Shown here: positions 1 to 8,107 of the stretch, in pieces
How the letters are laid out: every line of letters begins with the position of its first letter
Numbering within the stretch: position 1 is the stretch's first letter
Assembly (NCBI RefSeq): GCF_008727925.1
Contig: NZ_VTWT01000001.1
Span: 124,001-188,000 of the forward strand
Direction: 5' to 3'
Origin: Adhaeribacter soli
Lineage (GTDB): Bacteria; Bacteroidota; Bacteroidia; Cytophagales; Hymenobacteraceae
DNA length: 64,000 bases
Position numbers and translations under genes: made by a program
The notes under the pieces: model-generated
What the model was told of the DNA's origin: nothing
The model's database searches: none
The model's input: only the letters and a program-made list of their open reading frames with translations

Positions 1-27
1 GTTTTTTTGTACCTGAAGGTACCGTTT

Positions 28-381
28 TCATGATTTCCTGAACAATTCGGCATGCTCGAAATACGAGTTCAGATGCTCATTCAGGCGGCCGCCTTCTTTT
101 AAAAGTTCTAGGTCCTGGCACAGGTTATGGTGAATGTGCTGCAGGATAAAAGAGTCTTTGGTGCGTTCGGCCAGCAGGCTGCAGATCGTGGAAATGTGAT
201 TTACGTAAGGCGAAGGATGGTTAAAATCGAATTTAATGGCAGCAATGGCGGTTTGGACCTTGTCGAAGCCCGCAACCTGATCTTTAAAGCTATCGATGGT
301 GTGGTGCAGCCGGGTTAAAATGGCCCGGTACTTTTTAACGTCTTTCTTCTTAATTCGGGTCTTCCTGTTTTTGCATGCCAT
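28..381 (-). CDS. Hypothetical protein, 117 aa, helical
   Basis: I do not recognise this family. The protein begins with a basic stretch (MACKNRKTRIKKKDVKKYR) and then reads as alternating amphipathic helices rich in His, Leu and Glu. It has no signal peptide and no membrane segment, so it is probably cytoplasmic. Histidines at residues 26-27 and in the segment HIHHNL could bind metal, but the spacing fits no hemerythrin pattern that I can confirm. It stands alone and reads away from the repeat-rich gap upstream. The 63-residue plus-strand frame over it is a shadow. The gene is plausible from its composition and open length, but has no family support. Confidence 0.55.
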   Translation of the reverse strand: MACKNRKTRIKKKDVKKYRAILTRLHHTIDSFKDQVAGFDKVQTAIAAIKFDFNHPSPYVNHISTICSLLAERTKDSFILQHIHHNLCQDLELLKEGGRLNEHLNSYFEHAELFRKS

Positions 382-542
382 AACTAACGTATGTTTTGAA
401 TATGATGATTTTCGTTTTCAAAATATACTTATTAATTGGATTTTAGTTATTTTACATATAAATAAAATAAGTGAAAGGTGCGCAATCATTCTTCCGGACG
501 ACTTACAAAGGAAGCGATTATAGACAAGGTAGTATGCTTGTT

Positions 543-671
543 TTGTCTAAACACGATTTCAAAGATTGAAAGGATAGAAAGGATTTTATTTTGGAATTAA
601 ATTATTCAGGATTCAGAAGAAAATCGAGCGTGTTTACATCCTTTCATCCTAAGAGTCCTGATTCAGACCAA
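543..671. repeat. Palindrome-armed dispersed element, short copy
   Basis: The left arm (543-586) begins TTGTCTAAACACGATTTC and runs into GATTGAAAGGATAGAAAGG. The right arm (637-671) is a degenerate inverted copy ending CTGATTCAGACCAA. The interior carries GATTCAGAAGAAAATCGAG, which matches interiors of the copies near 2.48 kb and 14.91 kb. There is no ORF. It occupies most of the 382-865 gap, where I see no gene. Confidence 0.75.
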
Positions 672-865
672 GGTTCAGGTACGGCGAGCTGACGCTGTCC
701 AAAGGCTAAAATTAGGGGCCGGAAAATTCGCTTACTTAGCTTTATCCAAGATTCAGGAAGTATTCTGGCGCTAAATCCGAAAATGTTTCTATTTACAAGA
801 ACCGGTTCCGGGCCGTTGCAGTATAAACTTATTCAACAGATGTAGAACTTAAAAATTATTCAGTT

Positions 866-1102
866 ATGGAAGCTACTTGCAATCACTGTAATCACTGGAA
901 TCAGGATCAGGCAAAGGTGCCGGTTCAGAGCAATGCGTTTGGCGTTTGCGACGAATTAACCGGCCAGCATGCCATGAATCCGGAATATGTGCTGCCCCTG
1001 GTGCACGATAGTAAAGTCGATTCAACGCCGAAGCAATTCGAAATGATAACCGGCGCAAGTTTCGGCTGTAACCACTTCAGCGAGCGAAAAGGCTGGATCT
1101 AA
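866..1102 (+). CDS. Small four-cysteine putative metal-binding protein, 78 aa
   Basis: The protein opens with a CxxC pair (C5, C8 in CNHCNHW), has a third Cys in GVCDEL (C28) and a fourth in FGCNHF (C68), just before a basic end. This layout (CxxCxxW, then GxC, then a distal FGCxHF) resembles small zinc-ribbon-like proteins seen in many bacteria and phages, so a structural metal site is likely; the role is unknown. It has no signal or membrane segment. The ATG is the first in frame. The gene is isolated between a repeat and a strong terminator hairpin. The minus-strand frame over it is a shadow. Confidence 0.6.
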   Translation: MEATCNHCNHWNQDQAKVPVQSNAFGVCDELTGQHAMNPEYVLPLVHDSKVDSTPKQFEMITGASFGCNHFSERKGWI

Positions 1103-1241
1103 GTAAAGACATTGGTATCTGGATATTAGTATCAGGACTTAAAATGCGTAATGGTCTTTAATTCTGTGATATACAAGATGGTGTTATCTTGCATGTTATT
1201 CGGTTATTTTAGTCTTGCTACTTAATTCCAGATATAAATAG

Positions 1242-1290
1242 AAATACAAGGCCCTGATAAAGCAGCAAACTTTATCAGGGCCTTGTATTT
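1242..1290. terminator. Strong bidirectional terminator hairpin
   Basis: A perfect 21-bp inverted repeat (1242-1262 with 1270-1290; core CAAGGCCCTGATAAAG) encloses a 7-base loop, with AAAT and TTT flanks on both sides. It lies between the plus gene ending at 1102 and the minus gene ending at 1333, so it can end transcription from both. Confidence 0.85.
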
Positions 1291-1332
1291 TCCGGTAGTT
1301 CAGGAACGTTTACCGGCTATACAATCGGATCA

Positions 1333-1764
1333 TTACTTTCTCCCGGATTTCCGGTTTTTGAACGACCTTTCTTTTTCCTTTTCTTTTTTAAGTTCCTCAA
1401 AATCTTTAGGCGGCAGGGTAACGGAATAATAAACCGAAGTGAGGATGGTCAGGTCTTCGTCGAAATCGTAAGCGATGGACAAAGAAAGAAATTTATCCGG
1501 GTTCAGTACGTATTCCTCGCCTTCCTTGTCGTACACGTTAAATTCGTATTCGTCTTCTTCGGCCGGTTTTCCGGGTTTCAGTGCCAGGCAATCGCCGGTA
1601 ATTACGAGCGGCGTTTCCAGCGTTTCTTCAAAATCGAACGCCTGAAAATAGCGGCCGTCTTTTTTACTTGTGAGGTATTCGATCTTGTCCACCTCAATTT
1701 CAATATCCTGGTTGCGGTCGTCCCGTTTATTTTTGATCCGTTTAATATCGCCTGTTAATTTCAT
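1333..1764 (-). CDS. Hypothetical acidic protein, 143 aa
   Basis: I do not recognise this family. The N-terminus is basic (MKLTGDIKRIKNKRDDRNQD). The middle (residues about 20-115) is strongly acidic and reads as alternating beta strands with many aromatic residues. The tail from about 118 is a charged, probably helical or coiled segment ending KNRKSGRK. There is no signal peptide or membrane segment. It ends against the strong hairpin at 1242-1290. Composition and length make it a credible gene; function cannot be inferred. Confidence 0.65.
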   Translation of the reverse strand: MKLTGDIKRIKNKRDDRNQDIEIEVDKIEYLTSKKDGRYFQAFDFEETLETPLVITGDCLALKPGKPAEEDEYEFNVYDKEGEEYVLNPDKFLSLSIAYDFDEDLTILTSVYYSVTLPPKDFEELKKEKEKERSFKNRKSGRK

Positions 1765-2019
1765 CCTGTTTAATTTCTTAGCAGCTGCAAACTACGCCCT
1801 TTATTGTGATTACCGGGCTTCCGTACTTTTAAATTCCGGTACGAAGTTAGGGGTTTCTGTTTTTAGGGCGAAATGGTACCGTTTTTAATTCAGGTTGAAA
1901 TGAAAAACCTGAAAACGAACTACTACCATTAGCGCCCGTAAGCAAGCTTTTGCCGGCAGTTTTATTTTGCCGGAATTATTTAAGCTGAAGTAAAGCATTA
2001 CAAAAATCGCCTTTTAACC

Positions 2020-2406
2020 ATGGGAACCAACACGAAGGAAACATTGGCTTTGGTAGCGCACGATCAGAAAAAGAACGAATTGCTGGAATGGGCCAAAGAT
2101 AACCTCAAACGCCTGAAGCAGTTTCATTTAATTGGAACAGGCAGCACCGCCGAATTGCTGAACAACATCCTGGAGTTGCCGGTGGAGCCTTTCGGCCACG
2201 GTCCGCAAGGCGGCGATATTCTACTGGCTGCCCGTATCCTGGAAGACAAGGTGCACCGGGTAATATTTTTCATGGATCCGCACACGCCCCACAGTCACGA
2301 GCACGACATTCAAACCCTTATCCGGACGGCAGTGAGCAACAACATTCCCCTGGCCTTAAACAAAGCTACCGCCGATTACCTGTTGCGGGATGAACCGAAA
2401 GAATAA
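2020..2406 (+). CDS. mgsA: Methylglyoxal synthase
   Basis: The protein converts dihydroxyacetone phosphate to methylglyoxal and phosphate in the cytosol, bypassing lower glycolysis when phosphate is short. The 128 residues span the usual single alpha/beta domain. Visible landmarks are VAHD (H14, D15), a phosphate-binding TGST (40-43), GPQGGD with the presumed catalytic Asp at 66, and FFMDP followed by SHEHD (92-96), where H93 lines up with the active-site His of the E. coli enzyme. The usual PHD reads SHE here, a small deviation. The ATG is preceded by no clear Shine-Dalgarno, as is common in this phylum. It is monocistronic; a palindromic element follows eight bases after its stop. Confidence 0.92.
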   Translation: MGTNTKETLALVAHDQKKNELLEWAKDNLKRLKQFHLIGTGSTAELLNNILELPVEPFGHGPQGGDILLAARILEDKVHRVIFFMDPHTPHSHEHDIQTLIRTAVSNNIPLALNKATADYLLRDEPKE

Positions 2407-2413
2407 AGCAGAA

Positions 2414-2687
2414 TTGTCTGAACACGATTTTAAGAATTGAAAGGATAGACAGGATTTAATTTTATAAAGATTTATCCGGATTCAGGTAAAAGGCGAGGGT
2501 GTTCAAAAAAAGATTTTTCATTTGAAAGCCCGTTGAAGGCGCTGAAAACAGTGTTGCGCTTTCAGCTGCCTTTTAAAATGCTTTTAAATAAAAAATTTTC
2601 TGCCTTTGCTTCAGGCTGCATTCGTAGTAATACTTTCAGCGGAAAATCCTGTCCATCCTTTCAATTCTTAAAATCGTTTTCAGACAA
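2414..2687. repeat. Palindrome-armed dispersed element, 274-bp copy
   Basis: The left arm (2414-2457) and inverted right arm (2644-2687) are 44 bases with two mismatches, starting TTGTCTGAACACGATTTT at the outer edge. The interior holds GATTCAGGTAAAAGGCGAGG and no coding frame. The element fills almost the whole space between the convergent stops at 2406 and 2699, so it may also act as the terminator of both genes. Confidence 0.85.
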
Positions 2688-2698
2688 TCCCGCTTCCC

Positions 2699-4252
2699 TT
2701 AATTATACCGGCCGCGGCGTTGCGGGTCTTCCAGGAAAAGCTGCAGGAAAATTTTCTGTTCGGTAATGGAAGAACGCTGGTCCGGAAAATCGCGCAGGTT
2801 CCGTTTGGTGGCGTAGCCGAAATGTTCGTAACCCAAACTCAGGTTTTTGAACAGCCTTACCGTTACCCGCGGCCTTAAAATGCCAATGGAATTGCTGCCT
2901 TTCAGGCCTTCGAAGGTATGGAGCCAGTAATGGTAATACACGAAAGCGGCCGTGGCATATTTGCCCAAACTTAAGGTAGTTTCCAGTTTTCCCTGAAAGC
3001 CGTTGGTGAACACATAATCGCGGAAACCTAGCGAATCGGGGGCGGAGCGGGTGCTGTTGCCGGCCAATGGTACCACGCCCAGGTGCAGGTTGGTGTACAG
3101 GTTTATCTGTTTGCTGACAGGCACTTTCGAGAAAATACCCCCGCCGTAGCTTAACGAACCCAGCACAAAGTTCCGGGTATTCCAATAGTCGTAATACTGG
3201 AAAATACCGGTAAGCAAACTTACTTTTCCAACCTGGGAATTTTTGCCAAATAAAATGCCGTATCCCGTAATGTTGTTGATCGCCCCGCCAATGGTATCTG
3301 CCGAACCGATGCTGAAATCTGCCCGCAACCGGAAAAGGTCGAAGGGTTTGCGTTTACGGGTTTCGAAGGGGTTGCCGTAATCGAGCTGGGCGCTCAGCAT
3401 GGCATTGTTTCCTCCCGGTCCGAACACATCGTTCTGAAGGTCGTTCAGGCGGTGTACGCCGGCAAATACGGTTATATTCAGCGGTTCTTTTTCATACACT
3501 TCCTTGTTGGTTACCTGGCGGGTTTTGCCTTGCAGGAGCCGGTTCACGCCGCGTACCGGGTTCAGGATACCCGCGGCAATTTCCCGGATCGTCCGTTCCG
3601 TGCCCCTCGTGCGGTCGTCGAGGATGTTGGAGCTAAGGCGGTAGAGAATTTCCCCCAGGGCCACGCCGTTCAGAGGCGTATAAATCATGTCGTTGTAAGA
3701 GGGCAGGGTGTTTTCGCCGAAGTACTCCCAGGTAAGGCTTCCGGCCACTGCAAACGGCAGGCTCTGCCAGTAATTATACCCTTGCGACCGGGCGGCATTA
3801 AAATACAGCGTTCCCTGGTAGGGGTGACCAATGAAATTGATCCCGAATTCATCGGTGTCCCATTCCGGGCCTTCCTTTAAATTGCGTTTCCAGGAACTGA
3901 AGCTTACGTAGCCGTAATCGGCTTTGGCAATGTAGCGGTTATAGCCCATAAACAGGGCATTTATGCCAATTACCTGGGCGGCCGGTTTCCAAAGGGGCTG
4001 CCTTGGGTTGTACTCCGGGTCATCGTTAAGAAGGTCGCCGTACTTATTGAAACGGGTGGTGTCGAGCAATACCGCATTGGCCGGTTCGGGGCCCAGGGAA
4101 TCGGAAAATAATTTCTCTTTCCGGGCTTTAATGCGTTCGAGTTGTTGTTCGCGATTGCCTTTTCCGGGCTTGATGGAATCGGGGGCGGTAATTACCTGGG
4201 CTTGTAACTGAGCTGCTGCTAAAAAGAAGAAAATTGTATAAATAAACTTCAT
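2699..4252 (-). CDS. DUF3943 outer-membrane protein, 517 aa
   Basis: A signal peptide is evident (MKFIYTIFFFLAAAQLQA, cleavage near residue 19). After a charged linker, the DUF3943 landmarks appear: an INFIGHPYQGTLYFNAARSQ segment near residues 137-157, then FAVAGSLTWEYFGE. The C-terminal half is a series of alternating aromatic/polar strands typical of an outer-membrane beta barrel, ending in a strand with QKIFLQLFL. The substrate is unknown; family members are widespread in Bacteroidota. The ATG at 4250-4252 directly precedes the signal peptide. It is convergent with mgsA, with the palindromic element between them. The 160-residue frame inside it is a shadow. Confidence 0.85.
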   Translation of the reverse strand: MKFIYTIFFFLAAAQLQAQVITAPDSIKPGKGNREQQLERIKARKEKLFSDSLGPEPANAVLLDTTRFNKYGDLLNDDPEYNPRQPLWKPAAQVIGINALFMGYNRYIAKADYGYVSFSSWKRNLKEGPEWDTDEFGINFIGHPYQGTLYFNAARSQGYNYWQSLPFAVAGSLTWEYFGENTLPSYNDMIYTPLNGVALGEILYRLSSNILDDRTRGTERTIREIAAGILNPVRGVNRLLQGKTRQVTNKEVYEKEPLNITVFAGVHRLNDLQNDVFGPGGNNAMLSAQLDYGNPFETRKRKPFDLFRLRADFSIGSADTIGGAINNITGYGILFGKNSQVGKVSLLTGIFQYYDYWNTRNFVLGSLSYGGGIFSKVPVSKQINLYTNLHLGVVPLAGNSTRSAPDSLGFRDYVFTNGFQGKLETTLSLGKYATAAFVYYHYWLHTFEGLKGSNSIGILRPRVTVRLFKNLSLGYEHFGYATKRNLRDFPDQRSSITEQKIFLQLFLEDPQRRGRYN

Positions 4253-4541
4253 AAGGTGTTCGTTTCACCGGCAGGAAGCGGAAAAAATGCCGGTGGCTGC
4301 TGCTTTATTGCTTTCCGCTTTTTTCAGCCTCTTACGGAAAATATTAAAAATGGTATATTTTTAAGGCGATAAACTGCCGGTTAATTATGAAAGGCGTGCT
4401 ATTGCTTGTTTTTCAGGATCTTACCGAAAACGGTAAGAATGGTAGGAGGAATGACATAAAAACTGAAGGGGGATACTGAATGGTAACTAATAAGTTCTCT
4501 CCTTCATGGTCTGATTCTATCCCATAGGATTTCCTGATAGA

Positions 4542-4715
4542 AAAATTCATTGCCGTCTGCTTTAGCTGACGGATAAGAAGCGATATTTTTAATGGCTTCA
4601 GCCTAAACTTTACTTCATTTGATGGTTTATCAACAGGAAAAATTTGGCTAAAGCCGGAAATTAGAACGCCTCTAAACCGTTCCGGTTCCAAACACCGGAA
4701 CGGCAATGAAATTTT
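4542..4715. repeat. Palindromic repeat element with CCGTCTGCTTTAGCTGACGG core
   Basis: The ends are inverted copies of ATTCATTGCCG (left about 4544-4555, right about 4701-4712). Inside are two hairpins: CCGTC-TGCTTTAGCT-GACGG at the left and CCGTTCCGG/CCGGAACGG (4677-4685, 4695-4703) at the right, plus paired GGCTTCAGCC and GGCTAAAGCC motifs. Fragments of the same CTTTAGCTG motif recur near 6340 and 11490. It lies in the 4253-5030 gap, which otherwise holds no supported gene. Confidence 0.7.
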
Positions 4716-5030
4716 TTTAGTGTTTATCCTATTTAGCTCTGGTTATTGGATAGGATTTGCCTTCAGGGTAGGGGCGTTTCTTGATAGGGGATTCTCCCAT
4801 TGAGCAAGGAGGAGTGTTTACACTTGCTGATATTTATCCAATAACATGTTTACAACCCGATGTATGCTCAAGGGTATGGTCATTAGCCAGGATAATACAC
4901 CCTGAAAGTGAAAAGCTCCAAATCGGAAATATAGCTGCAAAGCCGAATTCTCAGAAAAATGGGCTAACTTTCCTGCCGGTTTTCACCCGGACGTTCCGGG
5001 AAGAAAGCAGCAAAATTCTAAACGGTTAAC

Positions 5031-5828
5031 ATGAAGGTAAACCCGCCCGAAATCAGGTCCGTGGAAGTGATCCGGTACGTTACGCCCTTGCGGGAAGGCG
5101 GGTCATTGCCGGCCATTGTGGAAGCAGACGATGAGTTTTTCTACGTGCTCAAATTCCGCGGTGCCGGGCAAGGCGTGAAAGCGCTTATTGCCGAACTGAT
5201 TGCCGGTGAACTGGCCCGGTTGTTGGGTTTCCACATTCCGGAGATCGTATTTGCCAGCCTCGATGAAGCCTTCGGCCGCGCCGAACCCGACGAGGAAATC
5301 CAGGACCTGCTCCGGGCCAGCGAAGGCCTGAACCTGGGCGTGCATTACCTTTCCGGGGCCATTACCTTCGATGCCCTGATCACGAAAGTGGAGCCTTTGC
5401 TCGCTTCCCAGCTCGTGTGGTTCGATTGCCTGATCACGAACGTAGACCGCACCGCCCGCAATACCAACATGCTGATGTGGCACAAGGAATTATGGCTGAT
5501 CGACCACGGGGCGGCGTTTTATTTTCACCACAATTGGCAGAACTGGGAAGAACAGGCCAAACGGCCCTTTATCCAGGTACGGGACCACGTGCTGCTGCCC
5601 CAAGCTTCCGAACTCGATGCTGTAGATTCAGCTTTCCGGGAGATCTTAACGCCGGAAGTTATTCACGCCATAGTAAGTTTAATTCCAGACGCATGGCTTA
5701 CCGGCGATTTCCCATTTGAGACACCGGAAGAAAACCGGAAGGTTTACGAACAATTTTTAAATACCCGGCTGGCGAATGCAGCAGTTTTTGTAAAAGGAGC
5801 GAAGGATGCAAGAGAAGCACTTATTTGA
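5031..5828 (+). CDS. HipA-like kinase domain protein
   Basis: This 265-residue protein matches the stand-alone HipA-like kinase fold. It has an ATP-site lysine in FYVLKF (K41), a catalytic-loop sequence NVDRTARNTN (D139, N144), and a metal-binding Asp in LIDHGAAF (D158). The ordering matches PI3/4-kinase-like HipA proteins, but the protein is about 60 percent of full HipA length and lacks the N-terminal HipA domain. It should therefore phosphorylate a protein or small molecule; the target is unknown. Its 3' end overlaps the next ATG by 23 bases, so the two are translationally coupled. The partner is a DUF3037 protein, a pairing that I recall from other bacteria. There is no HipB-like antitoxin next to it. 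Confidence 0.82.
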   Translation: MKVNPPEIRSVEVIRYVTPLREGGSLPAIVEADDEFFYVLKFRGAGQGVKALIAELIAGELARLLGFHIPEIVFASLDEAFGRAEPDEEIQDLLRASEGLNLGVHYLSGAITFDALITKVEPLLASQLVWFDCLITNVDRTARNTNMLMWHKELWLIDHGAAFYFHHNWQNWEEQAKRPFIQVRDHVLLPQASELDAVDSAFREILTPEVIHAIVSLIPDAWLTGDFPFETPEENRKVYEQFLNTRLANAAVFVKGAKDAREALI

Positions 5829-6189
5829 GTACGCCGTTATTCGGGTGGTGCCCTGTGTGGAAAGAGAAGAATTTCTGAATGTGGGCGTAATTCTGTACTG
5901 TGCGGCACAAGGCTTTTTACAAACCCGGTACACGCTGAACGAAAACCGCTTATGCGCCTTTTCCGGAAAAGTAGATGTGCAGGAATTGCAGGAACGGCTG
6001 CAGGCGTTCGAACGGATCTGTGCCGGCCGCAAAGAAGGCGGAACGATCGGACAATTGCCGGTTGCTTCCCGGTTCCGGTGGCTTACAGCAGCCCGGAGCA
6101 CGGTAGTGCAAACCTCTGCCGTACACCCCGGCCTGTGCACCAACGCCGAGGTAACGCTTGACCGTCTTTTTGAGCAACTGGTGCAGTAG
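5806..6189 (+). CDS. DUF3037 domain protein
   Basis: The 127 residues match the DUF3037 pattern: an N-terminal YAVIRVVPCVEREEFLNVGV segment, a strand with GFLQTRY, and a C-terminal LDRLFEQLV. It has no signal or membrane segment and is cytosolic by inspection. Its function is not known. Its ATG lies inside the 3' end of the HipA-like kinase gene, which points to a shared operon and probably a physical or regulatory link. It might be the kinase's substrate, adaptor or inhibitor; the sequence does not decide which. The minus-strand frames over it are shadows. Confidence 0.8.
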   Translation: MQEKHLFEYAVIRVVPCVEREEFLNVGVILYCAAQGFLQTRYTLNENRLCAFSGKVDVQELQERLQAFERICAGRKEGGTIGQLPVASRFRWLTAARSTVVQTSAVHPGLCTNAEVTLDRLFEQLVQ

Positions 6190-6346
6190 GGATTACTTTT
6201 TTAGCTGATTCTGATACAGTTTCGGCTGCTTTTAGGTGGTCAGAAATATTTTATGCAGTAGTCTTACCAGTTTTTAAACAATAGTTTCAACTGCATCGCA
6301 CATATAATAACCTCGATAATACGGAGATTTCTTTCCAGCTTTAGCT

Positions 6347-6539
6347 GGCGCAAGTGTTAAGTGTCACTTAGGCTTGAAAGACAAAAGTCAGTCTCCAGAC
6401 TAACTTATACTGAAATCAATATCCCATCTTCATAAAAAGCCCTCCCCTAATTCAGGGGAGGGTTGGGTGGGGTCACGGAAGTCTGAAGACTTCCCCTTGT
6501 TCTTAGGTCCAAGTGACGCTTACGCTTAACACTTGCGCC
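6347..6539. repeat. Inverted-repeat element with GGCGCAAGTGTTAAG ends
   Basis: Left end GGCGCAAGTGTTAAGTGTCACTTA (6347-6370; first 20 bases are the diagnostic part) pairs with AAGTGACGCTTACGCTTAACACTTGCGCC (6511-6539). Inside are a perfect hairpin CCCTCCCCT/AGGGGAGGG (6440-6462), an element repeated elsewhere in the window, and GAAGTCTGAAGACTTCC. No ORF is supported in the 6190-6756 gap. Confidence 0.7.
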
Positions 6540-6756
6540 CGAAAAATACACTGCCTTTTTCGGGCTTGTTGACTATTATATTGCCACTCCGGAGACTTTC
6601 TGAAGTTTTTAGTTACTTGCAGCAGGCACAGATCGACTGCCGGCATGCCTATTCTTCGAAAATCTGTAAACCGCGCCAATTCATTCCATTTTCCGTAAAA
6701 CAACTTATGGATCCTTCCGGAACCGGAGGGAAGAATTAAGCGGAAAGGGTAGGCAA

Positions 6757-7449
6757 ATGGAGGCAAAAAGTAATGTTTATAAGATCGGTCGTTTAACGGC
6801 CAGACCCGCAAAAAAGCCGGAAACGACGGAAGTAAAAAAAGGGCTGCAAAAGTTGACACTGCAGACGGATAATAAAGTGCTGCTCTACATTCCGGAAACT
6901 TATGATGCCAACCATCCTGCCGCCCTGGCCCTAATGCTCCACGGCTCGGGTGCGCCGGCGGAACAGGGTTTGTCGCTGCTCCGCAACTATGCCGATTCTC
7001 GAAACATTATTTTACTTGCTCCGGTAGCCCGGGAATACACCTGGGATATTATTGCCGGCCATGCCTTCGGTCCGGACGTGCTGACGATCGATCAGGCGCT
7101 TGAGCAGGTATTTTTCCAATATACCATAGATCCAGCCCATATTGCCGTAGGCGGTTTCTCCGACGGCGCTTCCTACGCCCTGAGCTTAGGCCTTACCAAC
7201 GGCGATCTGTTTACCCACATTCTTGCTTTTTCCCCCGGCTTTGCCTACACCCTTTCTACGAACGGAAAGCCCGCGGTATTTATTTCGCACGGTATAGACG
7301 ATCCGGTTTTGCCCATAGACCCATGCGGCCGGCGAATTGTACCGCAACTGGAAGATAAAGGCCTGAAAGTAGACTATCACGAATTTAAAGGCATGCACGA
7401 AATACCGGCAAATATCTCCGAAAACGCCGCAAAATGGTTTCTGAAATGA
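6757..7449 (+). CDS. Alpha/beta-hydrolase, phospholipase/carboxylesterase type
   Basis: The protein is a cytosolic serine esterase of the phospholipase/carboxylesterase or feruloyl-esterase-like group; its substrate is unknown. The oxyanion-side motif is LMLHGSG (60-65), the nucleophile elbow GFSDG has Ser135, HGIDDPVLP supplies the acid (probably Asp182), and KGMHEIP supplies His214. The first 30 residues are a variable, basic extension without signal-peptide character, so the true start could be slightly downstream, but no better ATG is present. The upstream gap is the inverted-repeat element. It is monocistronic. Confidence 0.8.
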   Translation: MEAKSNVYKIGRLTARPAKKPETTEVKKGLQKLTLQTDNKVLLYIPETYDANHPAALALMLHGSGAPAEQGLSLLRNYADSRNIILLAPVAREYTWDIIAGHAFGPDVLTIDQALEQVFFQYTIDPAHIAVGGFSDGASYALSLGLTNGDLFTHILAFSPGFAYTLSTNGKPAVFISHGIDDPVLPIDPCGRRIVPQLEDKGLKVDYHEFKGMHEIPANISENAAKWFLK

Positions 7450-7633
7450 TCATTACGGGCACTGATGCAACATGTAAGAAGATACAATTCTGCCTTTAAT
7501 CTGAAGCGAAATGCCTTCAGAGATCAGTAATAATAAGGTGTTTTTATTCCGGAAACGCTGCCATTTTAGCACAAAAAGTAGCCAGCCTACATTTTACACC
7601 ACCGCCTGAATTTTCTGCAAGATCCAGCGGGTT

Positions 7634-8107
7634 TTAGTTTTTTTCGGCTGGAAGCCTACGGACAATATCGGTTTGCCAATGGGCAGGATCAGGCTTTATG
7701 GCTGGATCGGTAGGGTAAAATTCGATGCATGGATTCAGTAGTTGTATATTGTTTTGCCGGGCCCAGGTTCCCAGCGCCATGTGAGCTTCCGGAATCTGCG
7801 TGTAATTGCCCATGTGGGTGTAAACGGCATAGCGGCCGGCGGGAAATGTTCCGGCAGAAACCCGTGCATCGCCTGCATGCAAAACCTCAACCGGTACCCC
7901 GACTTCTGCCGTCATTATGCCGTTATCCATATCCAGGTAATTAAAGAAAACAGGGCCGGCAGGCTGAATTTTATGAGTTTCCAGCCATTCATAAATTTCC
8001 GGGATCAGCGGGGGCAGTTTAGTGGGAATCTCAGCCATTTGCACCTTTGTGCGGATAGCCAGATAAGGCTGTTCGGGCCGGTTTTCGATTTTAGGTTCCA
8101 TATTCAT
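7634..8107 (-). CDS. GyrI-like small-molecule-binding domain protein
   Basis: The 157 residues form a single GyrI-like (SOUL/effector-binding) domain: N-terminal strand PYLAIRTKVQMAEIPTKLPP, central AEVGVPVEV, a turn with FPAGRYAVYTHMGNYTQIPE and a C-terminal CIEFYPTDP. Such domains bind hydrophobic ligands or inhibit gyrase, alone or fused to AraC/MerR DNA-binding domains. No DNA-binding domain is present here, so it is a stand-alone binder. Two ATGs (MNM) begin the frame; either could be used. The gene is isolated. Confidence 0.82.
   Translation of the reverse strand: MNMEPKIENRPEQPYLAIRTKVQMAEIPTKLPPLIPEIYEWLETHKIQPAGPVFFNYLDMDNGIMTAEVGVPVEVLHAGDARVSAGTFPAGRYAVYTHMGNYTQIPEAHMALGTWARQNNIQLLNPCIEFYPTDPAIKPDPAHWQTDIVRRLPAEKN

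Noticed and set aside
2533-2766. 77-codon plus frame
   Set aside because: It spans the interior and right arm of the palindromic element and the tail of the DUF3943 gene; not a protein gene.
3452-3880. 142-codon plus frame
   Set aside because: It is antisense to the DUF3943 gene with no independent support.
4413-4706. 97-codon minus frame
   Set aside because: It runs through the CCGTC palindromic repeat element and has no recognisable protein features.
4781-5029. 82-codon plus frame just before the HipA-like gene
   Set aside because: It would need a TTG start, has no family features and is uneven in composition; its nearness to the kinase gene is the only support, so I left it out.
6503-6859. 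118-codon minus frame
   Set aside because: It overlaps the inverted-repeat element and the start of the hydrolase gene and resembles nothing.
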